A DNA stretch of 14,311 nt from Syntrophorhabdaceae bacterium (lineage in GTDB: Bacteria; Desulfobacterota; Syntrophorhabdia; Syntrophorhabdales; Syntrophorhabdaceae), in assembly GCA_026416315.1 (NCBI GenBank), contig JAOAFK010000212.1:1-14311 (forward strand), written 5' to 3'. The notes under the pieces were generated by a model, which had not been told where the DNA came from, did not search any database, and saw only the letters and a program-made list of their open reading frames with translations. Shown here one piece after another: positions 1 to 6,443 of the stretch. The stretch's first letter is position 1. The number at the start of each line of letters is the position of its first letter. Position numbers and translations under genes: made by a program.

Positions 1-210
1 AGGATAGATAACCTAAGGGTTGAGCTAAAACAGGAGATCATGCTCAACAACCAGAGAATTGATGAGACGAATAAAAGAATAGATGATCTATACATGGTAG
101 TGGCAAACATAAGAGGTGATTTAAATAAGGCCCTCTCACAGAAAGAAGTAATTGATGATGTCCTTATAAGGGTTCAGAGGCTTGAAGATAAAGTTCTGGC
201 AGCAGCTTAA
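1..210 (+). CDS. C-terminal part of a short coiled-coil protein (5' end outside window)
   Basis: An open frame runs from base 1 to a TAA at 208-210, giving 69 residues; the start lies before the window. The peptide is highly charged and heptad-like, with repeated R/K-I-D steps (RIDNL, RIDETN, KRIDDLY) followed by an L-x-x-A-L-x-Q-K segment and an R-V-Q-R-L-E-D-K-V end, so it is predicted to be an almost continuous coiled coil. There is no membrane segment, cysteine or catalytic motif in the visible part. I do not recognise a specific family; small proteins of this kind are usually oligomerisation or partner proteins of unknown role. It lies 35 bases before a broken CARF-like gene, but nothing shows the two are functionally linked. 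That the frame is coding is likely from its composition; its function is unknown. Confidence 0.55.
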   Translation, partial: RIDNLRVELKQEIMLNNQRIDETNKRIDDLYMVVANIRGDLNKALSQKEVIDDVLIRVQRLEDKVLAAA

Positions 211-244
211 AAAAATTCTTTCAACTTTAAAATAAATCCAAAAA

Positions 245-995
245 ATGAGAGGGATTCATTGTATTTCCATTGTAGGAGCTCAGGTGATCTCGGTTCTAAA
301 TCCCATCTTCTCCTTGATTGAAAGTAGGAATAACAGAAATTATCCCGAACATATTACCCTTTTTGCAACACCGCTTGAAAAGCATAAAACAATATCTCAT
401 AAACAAATTGAAATACAAGAGCAGTAGTATTGACATAATAAACACATCAAATGACCTTTCATCTTAAGGGGAACTTTTACCTGCCCACGTCCATAAAAAA
501 AATAACAGATGAACAAAAGAATATTGTCTTTAACATTGCAGGTGGTCAGAACTTTCAGGTTGCCGCATCATTATATAGCATATTAACACTAGTTTTTCAT
601 ATTGTTTATCCTGAAAACTATGGCATACACAAAATCACAATGGACAATGAATTGCTTAAGGATTATAAATTGCTTCTCCTACCTAAACTTGTTGATGTAT
701 TTTCTCTGCAAGGCATAAGATACAGTAAAAAAAATACATTAACACATGAATTAGCTTTTGTTTCAAAGCACTATAAATTTAAAACACCAGGGGTTAATTC
801 TATAAGTAAGGCAAAAAACACTTTGGAAGATTTACCCTCCTTTTTGTGGCAATCCCCTATGACCAATATAAAGATAAGGACTATGCAGGTATAATTGAAG
901 ATGGTATTATGTTTCTTACTCCTTCTATTATGATAGACCCTGAAAAAATGGAAAAGAAGATTATCGAATTCGTCAAGTCTAAAAGAACCACTTGA
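245..995 (+). pseudogene. Broken CARF-like (CRISPR-associated Rossmann fold) protein gene
   Basis: No single frame spans this region, but pieces in different frames read as one protein. Bases 245-427 give a Rossmann-like start: CISIVGAQVISVLNPIFSLI, then HITLFATPLEKHK. This fits the first two strands of a CARF domain (V-G-x-Q-x-x-x-x-L-x-P, then a strand ending in T-P). A second frame is open across the join and stops at 465-467. A third frame, 442-894, contains NIVFNIAGGQNFQVAASLY, which matches the place and shape of the N-x-T-G-G-T-K segment of CARF proteins. The last piece, 810-995, is back in the second frame and gives FVAIPYDQYKDKDYAG and a 50-residue tail ending at TGA 993-995. Added together the pieces make about 250 residues. 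There is no Shine-Dalgarno sequence before ATG 245. At least three frame changes are needed, so it is probably decayed. No cas gene or CRISPR array is visible. The CARF assignment is from motif shape only; another Rossmann-like family is possible. Confidence 0.5.
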
Positions 996-1028
996 TTGTT
1001 TTTTTAAATTCCACTTAAATTTATTGAA

Positions 1029-1083
1029 TTGACATGGCTGATTTTATCTGTTAACCTTGATAACAGGTTGGGTATCTGTTAAC
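1029..1083 (+). promoter_or_regulatory. Putative promoter and repeated operator-like half-sites upstream of hpf
   Basis: TTGACA at 1029-1034 is a perfect sigma-70 -35 box. A weak -10, TAACCT at 1052-1057, follows at 17 bases. Overlapping and following it are TATCTGTTAAC at 1045-1055, an exact second copy at 1073-1083, and between them TAACAG at 1061-1066 in the opposite orientation. Thus half-sites CTGTTA / TAACAG / CTGTTA alternate within 34 bases, which looks like a protein-binding site placed to control the hpf-pts operon. CTGTTA 1048-1053 and TAACAG 1061-1066 could also pair as a 6-bp hairpin. No sigma-54 -24/-12 element was seen. The -10 is poor, so the exact start point is uncertain. 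Confidence 0.35.
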
Positions 1084-1096
1084 TATATTGTGGATT

Positions 1097-1101
1097 GGAG
1101 G
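1097..1101 (+). promoter_or_regulatory. Ribosome binding site deciding the hpf start
   Basis: GGAGG lies four bases before ATG 1106. It comes after the in-frame ATG at 1088, so it selects 1106 as the true start and removes six residues that do not fit the HPF family. Confidence 0.7.
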
Positions 1102-1105
1102 TTCC

Positions 1106-1630
1106 ATGGAAATAACAATTAGTTTCAGGCATATTGAGCCCGATGAAAACATAAAACGTTATATTGAAGAAAAATTTACCAAACTTCAGAAATACGTGGA
1201 AACGCCCCTTGATGTTCATGTAGTACTTTCTGTAGAGAGAAAATACAGATACAGGGTGGATGTTGTGTTTACAATAAATGGTGTTGTGATAAATGCCCAT
1301 GAAACTATGGATGATATGCGTGCAGCTGTTGATATGATCCTCGACAAGATAGAAAGAAGGCTCACACGTTATAGAGAGAAATTAAAGAGATATAGAAATG
1401 CAAGACCTAAAAAAGAATTATCCCAGCCTTTAGAACCAGTCTCGAGGATTGTGGTGACAAAAAAAGTAGATGCAAAACCCATGGATACTGAAGAGGCAGT
1501 AATGCAGCTTGAGGCATCTGGAGACAATTTTATCATCTTCAGGGATAGTGAAAAAGACAATATCTGTGTTATATACAGAAGAAAAGACGGAAATTTCGGT
1601 CTAATTGAAGCTTATGGTAAGGCATTATGA
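1106..1630 (+). CDS. hpf: Ribosome hibernation promoting factor, long form
   Basis: This is a 174-residue long-form HPF, a cytosolic protein that binds the 30S decoding region and pairs 70S ribosomes into inactive 100S dimers under starvation. Residues 1-100 form the S30AE (YfiA-like) domain, starting MEITISFRHIEPDENIKRYI and including a basic helix with R-L-T-R-Y-R-E-K-L-K-R-Y-R. After a linker, the C-terminal dimerisation domain is recognisable from KPMDTEEAVMQLEASG, F-I-I-F-R-D and YRRKDGNFGLIEA. Having both domains distinguishes it from short HPF/YfiA, which need RMF or act alone. The start is fixed by GGAGG at 1097-1101. Its stop overlaps the ptsN start as ATGA. hpf next to ptsN is a widespread arrangement, often with rpoN upstream; rpoN is absent here, where a broken gene sits instead. 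The CTGTTA repeats just upstream may regulate it. Confidence 0.95.
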   Translation: MEITISFRHIEPDENIKRYIEEKFTKLQKYVETPLDVHVVLSVERKYRYRVDVVFTINGVVINAHETMDDMRAAVDMILDKIERRLTRYREKLKRYRNARPKKELSQPLEPVSRIVVTKKVDAKPMDTEEAVMQLEASGDNFIIFRDSEKDNICVIYRRKDGNFGLIEAYGKAL

Positions 1631-2088
1631 ATCTTGAAGAAATACTTTCAGAATCATGTGTCATAAGCAATCTCAAGGCATCAAACAAAAAAGATGCCAT
1701 TTACGAGATGTGTGAATCATTAAAAAAAGCAGGGCTAATTGAGAATGTCCAGGAAGTTGTAGATGTTATACTCGAGAGGGAAAAACTCGGTAGCACCGGC
1801 ATCGGAGAGGGTATTGCTATACCCCATGGAAAGATGAAGGGCATAAAAAACATACTGTGCGCTTTTGGTAAATCTGAAAAAGGTATTGATTTTGATTCTA
1901 TTGATAAAAAACCCGTTTACATTATTGTGCTTCTCCTTGCCCCTGAAGGTTCTGCAAGTATGCATTTAAAGATGTTATCCCGTATATCTAAAATCTTAAG
2001 AGATACCTCCATCAGAAACAGGCTCCTCGAACTAAAAGATGCCCGGGATATTTATTCTTATGTTTTAGAAGAGGATAGAAAGATTTGA
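1627..2088 (+). CDS. ptsN: PTS EIIA-Ntr (fructose-type IIA) regulatory protein
   Basis: A 153-residue PTS EIIA type-2 domain that receives phosphate from HPr and, in this standalone form, acts as a regulator rather than in sugar import. The phosphorylated histidine is H67 in G-I-A-I-P-H-G-K, preceded by the family signature REKLGSTGIGEGIAIPHG. Length is normal for PtsN (about 150), and no IIB or IIC domain is attached. The start ATG overlaps the hpf stop (ATGA at 1627-1630), implying translational coupling. In enterobacteria, EIIA-Ntr controls potassium transport and envelope stress. Its target here is not visible, but HprK, HPr and EI are encoded just downstream, so the phosphate source is local. 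Confidence 0.95.
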   Translation: MNLEEILSESCVISNLKASNKKDAIYEMCESLKKAGLIENVQEVVDVILEREKLGSTGIGEGIAIPHGKMKGIKNILCAFGKSEKGIDFDSIDKKPVYIIVLLLAPEGSASMHLKMLSRISKILRDTSIRNRLLELKDARDIYSYVLEEDRKI

Positions 2089-2093
2089 AAACG

Positions 2094-2149
2094 TCTTGAT
2101 TTCATTCAAGAAAATAAATCTCTATAAAAATAGATGGTGAATTTTTTTT
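2094..2149 (+). promoter_or_regulatory. Hairpins and T8 tract between ptsN and hprK
   Basis: The 61-base gap holds a stem TCTTGA 2094-2099 / TCAAGA 2106-2111 with a 6-base loop. A weaker stem follows, TCTAT 2121-2125 / ATAGA 2130-2134. Then come GGTGA at 2136-2140, a likely hprK ribosome binding site, and eight Ts at 2142-2149 directly before ATG 2150. The T tract is seven bases from the weak stem, which is AT-only, so a true terminator is unlikely. RNA processing or partial attenuation is possible. Confidence 0.25.
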
Positions 2150-3091
2150 ATGAAAGGCATTACCGTTAAAGAATTGCTTGAAGACAAAGAATATGGTTTA
2201 GAACTCACAGTCGTTGCAGGTTTAAAGGGGCTTTCAAGAAAGATTTATAATACAAAGATACAGAAATTAGGCCTTGTTGCAACGGGTAAGATGATTTACA
2301 TGCACCCTCACAGGATACAGATACTGGGCAACACAGAGATATCCTATCTATTGTCTTTGAAAGAAGAAGACAGCAAAAAGATAATAAAGGAACTCTGCAA
2401 ACAGGATGTTGTATGTTTTGTGATTACACGAAATTTAAAAATCCCTGATTATTTCATCAAAGAGGCAGATGCAAAAGGGCTGCCCCTTTTAAAATCAAAA
2501 CTTGTTACATCCACATTCATTGAAAGGATTACAAGGTTTCTCGAGGAAAAACTCGCCCCTTCCACTACAGTACATGGTGTATTCATGGATGTTTTTGGTG
2601 TTGGCGTTTTAATAATAGGTAGACCCGGCATTGGTAAAAGTGAGAGTGCCCTTGAGCTTATCATGAGGGGCCACAGGCTCATTGTGGATGATGTGGCATA
2701 CGTCAAAAAAGTAGGGGCCATTGAACTCTATGGGGAAGCACCAGAGATGATAAAGAACCTCCTTGAGATAAGAGGGGTTGGTATTGTGGACATAAGACGG
2801 CTGTTTGGGGCATCTTCCATATCCGATAAGAAAAAGATTGACTTTGTTGTGGAATTAATAGACTGGAATGAAAAGGAAGGCAACGAAAGGCTGGGTATGA
2901 AGGAAGAAAAATACCGTCTTTTGGGAATAGATCTTCCCCTTGTGAAGATCCCTGTGAGCCTTGGAAGGAATGTTTCTGCCATCATCGAGCTTGCATGTAG
3001 AAATTTTGTTTTGAAACAACAGGGCATAGATACGGCAGCAGAGCTTGAAGAGAAGATTTTAAAAACCACTACATCTGGGAAAAAAGAATGA
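2150..3091 (+). CDS. hprK: HPr kinase/phosphorylase
   Basis: A 313-residue HprK that phosphorylates HPr on its regulatory serine (S48 of the HPr encoded at 4370) using ATP or pyrophosphate, and removes that phosphate using inorganic phosphate. The N-terminal domain covers about residues 1-130. The C-terminal catalytic domain has H142-G143 (the conserved catalytic histidine region), a Walker A loop GRPGIGKS at 157-164, the acidic V-D-D at 179-181, and the family signature L-E-I-R-G-V-G-I-V-D-I-R-R-L-F-G at 205-220. Length matches known full-length HprK (about 310). The stop overlaps the rapZ start as ATGA. In Firmicutes the modified HPr works with CcpA for catabolite repression. In Gram-negative clusters like this one, HprK instead gates how much HPr can relay phosphate to EIIA proteins; that role is inferred from family knowledge. 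Confidence 0.96.
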   Translation: MKGITVKELLEDKEYGLELTVVAGLKGLSRKIYNTKIQKLGLVATGKMIYMHPHRIQILGNTEISYLLSLKEEDSKKIIKELCKQDVVCFVITRNLKIPDYFIKEADAKGLPLLKSKLVTSTFIERITRFLEEKLAPSTTVHGVFMDVFGVGVLIIGRPGIGKSESALELIMRGHRLIVDDVAYVKKVGAIELYGEAPEMIKNLLEIRGVGIVDIRRLFGASSISDKKKIDFVVELIDWNEKEGNERLGMKEEKYRLLGIDLPLVKIPVSLGRNVSAIIELACRNFVLKQQGIDTAAELEEKILKTTTSGKKE

Positions 3092-3933
3092 AGATAGTAA
3101 TAGTCAGCGGTATTTCAGGTTCTGGAAAATCCACATTTTTAAAAGCCTTAGAAGATATAGGTTTTTTCTGTATAGACAATTTCCCCATCCCCCTTATAGA
3201 AGAATTCATAGAAATCTGTGAACATTATAAAGATAAGCTCACAAATGTCGCTATCGTTATAGATATAAGGGAGAGAGAATTTTTCGACAAGGGTGAAAAG
3301 ATTATAAAGGAACTAAAGGACATGCACAATGTGGAGTGTATCTTTCTTGAAAGCAGTGATGAGGTGCTTATCAGGAGATTCAGTGAAACAAGAAGGATGC
3401 ACCCTATATTTGAATCGGCAAATGTAAAGGATGCCATAAAAAAGGAGAGGGAGGCCATTGAATGGCTAAAGGCTTTATCCAATAAGGTTATTGATACATC
3501 TCATCTTACAACCCATGAATTGAGAAGGTTTGTTATGAGCATCTATTCAAAGGATAAAAAGGGTATAAAGATAACCCTTATGTCCTTTGGATATGCCTAT
3601 GGGTTGCCCATAGAGGCAGATATGGTTTTTGATGTGAGATTTCTTCCAAATCCATATTTTGTAGAAGGTTTAAGAGATAAGACAGGGCTTTCCGATGAGG
3701 TTGCCATGTATATAAAATCAGATGATGTTTTTAAAAAGTATTTTCTTTTACTTTCAGACTTTTTATTATATCTTATTCCACTTTTTGAAAAAGAGGGTAA
3801 AAGCTATTTCACCTTATGCGTGGGATGCACAGGGGGAAAACACAGAAGTGTTTTTGTTGTTAATGAAATTGAAGATTTGCTTGTTTCAATGGGTTATAAT
3901 ATAACGACCGTGCATAGGGATATAAATAGATAG
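3088..3933 (+). CDS. rapZ: RapZ/YvcJ-family nucleotide-binding RNA adaptor protein
   Basis: A 281-residue RapZ-family protein. The N-terminal P-loop domain has Walker A GISGSGKST at residues 8-16, followed by FLKALEDIGFFCIDNFP, the family hallmark. The middle has R-R-M-H-P-I. The C-terminal domain has MSFGYAYGLPIEADMVFDVR, N-P-Y-F-V, and GCTGGKHRSV, then ends in V-H-R-D-I-N-R. In E. coli, RapZ binds glucosamine-6-phosphate and the small RNA GlmZ and guides RNase E to it; YvcJ of Bacillus is a GTPase of less clear role. Which function applies here cannot be read from sequence; the C-terminus lacks the long lysine-rich end of the enterobacterial protein. It is coupled to hprK by ATGA and lies 16 bases before the EIIA-Man gene, the usual order in such clusters. 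Confidence 0.94.
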   Translation: MKIVIVSGISGSGKSTFLKALEDIGFFCIDNFPIPLIEEFIEICEHYKDKLTNVAIVIDIREREFFDKGEKIIKELKDMHNVECIFLESSDEVLIRRFSETRRMHPIFESANVKDAIKKEREAIEWLKALSNKVIDTSHLTTHELRRFVMSIYSKDKKGIKITLMSFGYAYGLPIEADMVFDVRFLPNPYFVEGLRDKTGLSDEVAMYIKSDDVFKKYFLLLSDFLLYLIPLFEKEGKSYFTLCVGCTGGKHRSVFVVNEIEDLLVSMGYNITTVHRDINR

Positions 3934-3949
3934 GAGTTGTGGAGGTTTT

Positions 3950-4354
3950 ATGGTTGGAATCGTAATAGTTGCCCATTTCAATCTTGCAAAAGAGATGGCA
4001 AAGGCAGTGGAATTAATCGTGGGTGATCAAGAGCTATTTACCCATGTGGATATATTCCCCAATGAAGATATGGAGGCAATAAAGAAGAAAATAACAAATG
4101 CCATAAAATCTGTTGATGGTGGCGATGGTGTGATTATTTTAACGGATATGTTCGGTGGCACCCCATCGAATATAAGCCTATCTTTCCTCGAAGAAGGTAA
4201 AATTGAGGTTGTAACAGGGGTGAATCTACCGATGTTGATAAAATTGGCTACATTTAGAAAAGATAAGCCATTAAATGAGCTTGCAAGGTTTATAACAGGC
4301 TATGGACAGAAAAATATTTACCTTGCCACAGACCTGTTAAAAGGAAAGGGATAA
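3950..4354 (+). CDS. PTS EIIA, mannose-family (standalone)
   Basis: A 134-residue mannose-type EIIA. The phosphorylated histidine is H9 in the N-terminal VGIVIVAHFNLAKEM, and the second signature is L-T-D-M-F-G-G-T-P-S-N-I. It should accept phosphate from HPr. The usual EIIAB-Man protein carries a fused or adjacent IIB plus IIC and IID membrane proteins; none of these is in the window, so this is a lone IIA. Such orphans are common in Desulfobacterota and other proteobacteria, sitting between rapZ and ptsH, and are thought to be regulatory. The start is supported by GGAGG at 3941-3945, four bases before the ATG. The stop lies inside the first copy of an 11-base tandem repeat (4345-4366) that also forms the ptsH leader. 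Confidence 0.92.
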   Translation: MVGIVIVAHFNLAKEMAKAVELIVGDQELFTHVDIFPNEDMEAIKKKITNAIKSVDGGDGVIILTDMFGGTPSNISLSFLEEGKIEVVTGVNLPMLIKLATFRKDKPLNELARFITGYGQKNIYLATDLLKGKG

Positions 4355-4366
4355 TAAAGGGATAAT
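4345..4366 (+). repeat. 11-bp tandem duplication carrying the ptsH ribosome binding site
   Basis: The 11-mer AAAGGGATAAT occurs twice without a gap at 4345-4355 and 4356-4366. The first copy contains the EIIA stop codon (4352-4354). The second supplies AAAGGGA at 4356-4362, the likely Shine-Dalgarno sequence for ptsH, eight bases before TTG 4370. It looks like a slippage duplication between two coupled genes. Confidence 0.7.
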
Positions 4367-4369
4367 AAT

Positions 4370-4642
4370 TTGTCAATGGTGGAGGCAACCTTTACAATCA
4401 AAAACAGGTTAGGACTTCATGCAAGGCCTGCTGCCATGTTTGTGAAAAAAGCAAGTGAATTTTCATCTGATGTGTGGGTAGAAAAGGACGGCACAAGGGT
4501 AAATGGAAAGAGTATTATGGGGCTTCTCATGCTCGCATGTCCTTTGGGCAGTTCTATAAAACTCCAGATAGATGGAGAAGATGAAGAATCTGCTTTAAAG
4601 GAATTGGGTAAACTTATCGAGGATGGGTTTTACGAAGAATGA
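4370..4642 (+). CDS. ptsH: Phosphocarrier protein HPr
   Basis: A 90-residue HPr that carries phosphate from Enzyme I to EIIA proteins. The catalytic histidine is H17 in N-R-L-G-L-H-A-R-P-A, and the regulatory serine phosphorylated by HprK is S48 in N-G-K-S-I-M-G-L (equivalent to His15 and Ser46 of Bacillus HPr). Both residues are intact, so both types of phosphorylation should work. Two starts are possible: TTG 4370, eight bases after AAAGGGA, or ATG 4376, fourteen bases after it. Spacing favours TTG, while length (88 residues) and codon favour ATG. The stop overlaps ptsI as ATGA. Confidence 0.95.
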   Translation: MSMVEATFTIKNRLGLHARPAAMFVKKASEFSSDVWVEKDGTRVNGKSIMGLLMLACPLGSSIKLQIDGEDEESALKELGKLIEDGFYEE

Positions 4643-6423
4643 GGGAAGAGACATTTAAAAATAAAATACTAAAAGGCATAGGTGTTTCCTCAGGCATTGC
4701 CTCTGGCACTGTTTATCTATTAGAGAGAGGAAAAATACCAGTTATTAAAAGAACCATTAAGGCAGAACAGACAGAAAAAGAGGTGAACAGGTTTAAAAAT
4801 GCCGTAAAAGATGCCATAGGAGAATTAAATACCATAAAACAATCCATACCAGATGACGAGGTAAGAAAACATTCCTTTATAATTGATGCCCATATCTTGA
4901 TGCTCCAGGACGATTTTTTCTCAAAGAATGTGGTGGATGTTATAAGAAGAGATAGGATTAATGCAGAATGGGCCCTTGATATGGTGGTTTCTAAATTCAT
5001 GGCGAGTTTTGAAACCATAGAGGACACGTATTTCAGGGAAAGGGCTCAGGATTTAAAATACATTTATGACAGGCTCATGAGAATCCTCGTAAAAGGCAAA
5101 ACACCCACAATAGAAAAAAAGACCAAGGCAGAAAGGGGTATCATTGTTGCCCATGACCTTTCCCCTGCTGATACGATTCAGCTAAATCTCAATAAGATAT
5201 CTGGTTTTGTCACAGATGTTGGTGGCAGGACTTCTCATACCTCTATTGTTGCAAGGGCATTAGAGATACCCGCGGTGGTCGGTGTGGGGAATATTACAAG
5301 CCTTGTTAAAGACAACGACAGAATCATTGTGGATGGTGATGAGGGCATAGTTATCATAAATCCCACCACAGAGGTTCAAAAGGAATATATATCAAAACAG
5401 ATGCGCCTTAAAAACATAAAAAAGGAATTCTTAAGGATTGCTAAGCTAAAATCCGAGACAAAGGATGGCTTTAAAATTAAGGTGGGAGCAAATATAGAAC
5501 TTATTGCCGAAATGGACATTGTGGAAAAATACGGTGCCCAGGGTATCGGATTATATAGAACTGAATATATATATCTTTCGAGAAAGACATTGCCCACAGA
5601 GACAGAGCATTTCCATATTTACAAAAAACTCGCTGAAAACAGAAATCTCGAATATGTAACCATAAGAACCTTAGATATTGGTGGTGATAAATTCGTCTCC
5701 GAGATAGAGATGGCAAAGGAGATAAATCCAGCCATGGGTCTAAGGGCTATCAGGTTGTGTATAAAAGAGGTGGATCTATTTAAAAGCCAGCTAAAGGGTA
5801 TCTTAAGGGCAAGCGCCTACGGGCCCTTAAAGATACTGATTCCTATGATTTCAGGGCTTGATGAGATAAGAAAAACAAAAGAGATACTAAAGGAGTGTAT
5901 GGAGGAACTCGAGCACAAAAAGATAGATTTCAACAGGGATATCGAACTTGGTATCATGATAGAGGTGCCTGCCACATGTATGATAAGCGATATCCTTGCA
6001 AAAGAAGTGGATTTTTTTAGCATTGGAACCAATGATTTAATACAGTATACCCTTGCCATTGACAGGATCAATGAATATGTTTCATACCTTTATGAGCCAT
6101 TGCACCCAGCGGTTCTCAGGATGATAAAGCATGTGGTGGATGTTGCCCATACCAATGAGATTGAAGTGGCCATGTGTGGAGAGATGGCAGGAGAGGCCCT
6201 CTATATTCCGGTTTTGATTGGCCTCGGTCTCGATGAGTTAAGCATGAATCCCTATTCGGTTCCAAAGGCAAAAAAGATAGTTCGTGGTTTAGAACATAGC
6301 TATTGCAAGGACTTGCTTTTTGAATTGATGAAGCAGGAGTCTCATAAAAAGGCAGAATTAATTCTAAGAAAAGAAATGGCAAGGCTTTTTCCACAGGATT
6401 TTATAATGTGTTATGAAGAATAA
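4639..6423 (+). CDS. ptsI: PTS Enzyme I (phosphoenolpyruvate-protein phosphotransferase)
   Basis: A 594-residue cytosolic Enzyme I that takes phosphate from phosphoenolpyruvate and passes it to HPr. The N-terminal HPr-binding/phosphohistidine domain has the active H200 in GGRTSHTSIVARALEIPAVV. The C-terminal PEP-binding barrel shows GIGLYRTEYIYL (303-314), T-L-D-I-G-G-D-K (344-351), NPAMGLRAIRLC (363-374), E-V-P-A-T and SIGTNDLIQYTLAIDR (461-476). The catalytic cysteine is C513 in M-C-G-E-M-A-G-E. Length is close to E. coli EI (575). There is no GAF domain, so it is the ordinary EI rather than EI-Ntr (PtsP), although it serves a regulatory-looking set of partners. Coupled to ptsH by ATGA; metK follows after 20 bases, so the methyl-cycle genes may share its transcript. 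Confidence 0.97.
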   Translation: MREETFKNKILKGIGVSSGIASGTVYLLERGKIPVIKRTIKAEQTEKEVNRFKNAVKDAIGELNTIKQSIPDDEVRKHSFIIDAHILMLQDDFFSKNVVDVIRRDRINAEWALDMVVSKFMASFETIEDTYFRERAQDLKYIYDRLMRILVKGKTPTIEKKTKAERGIIVAHDLSPADTIQLNLNKISGFVTDVGGRTSHTSIVARALEIPAVVGVGNITSLVKDNDRIIVDGDEGIVIINPTTEVQKEYISKQMRLKNIKKEFLRIAKLKSETKDGFKIKVGANIELIAEMDIVEKYGAQGIGLYRTEYIYLSRKTLPTETEHFHIYKKLAENRNLEYVTIRTLDIGGDKFVSEIEMAKEINPAMGLRAIRLCIKEVDLFKSQLKGILRASAYGPLKILIPMISGLDEIRKTKEILKECMEELEHKKIDFNRDIELGIMIEVPATCMISDILAKEVDFFSIGTNDLIQYTLAIDRINEYVSYLYEPLHPAVLRMIKHVVDVAHTNEIEVAMCGEMAGEALYIPVLIGLGLDELSMNPYSVPKAKKIVRGLEHSYCKDLLFELMKQESHKKAELILRKEMARLFPQDFIMCYEE

Positions 6424-6428
6424 AATAT

Positions 6429-6435
6429 AAGGAGG
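6429..6435 (+). promoter_or_regulatory. Strong ribosome binding site for metK
   Basis: AAGGAGG is a full-strength Shine-Dalgarno sequence eight bases before ATG 6444. It is the strongest in the window, consistent with high MetK synthesis. The gap after ptsI is only 20 bases, too short for a SAM riboswitch. Confidence 0.7.
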
Positions 6436-6443
6436 GATAGACG

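Noticed and set aside
1006..1024. Terminator after the broken gene (TAAATT ... AATTTA)
   Set aside because: The stem is A/T only and is not followed by a T tract, so it is unlikely to stop transcription.
1..1105. CRISPR array next to the CARF-like remnant
   Set aside because: No regularly spaced direct repeats of 20-40 bases are present here or elsewhere in the window.
2094..2149. Intrinsic terminator between ptsN and hprK (hairpins plus T8)
   Set aside because: The stem nearest the T tract is five AT-rich pairs and is seven bases away from it, and the Ts lie right against the hprK start. Listed only as a low-confidence regulatory feature.
6424..6443. SAM riboswitch before metK
   Set aside because: Only 20 bases separate ptsI and metK, and they contain the ribosome binding site; there is no room for an aptamer.
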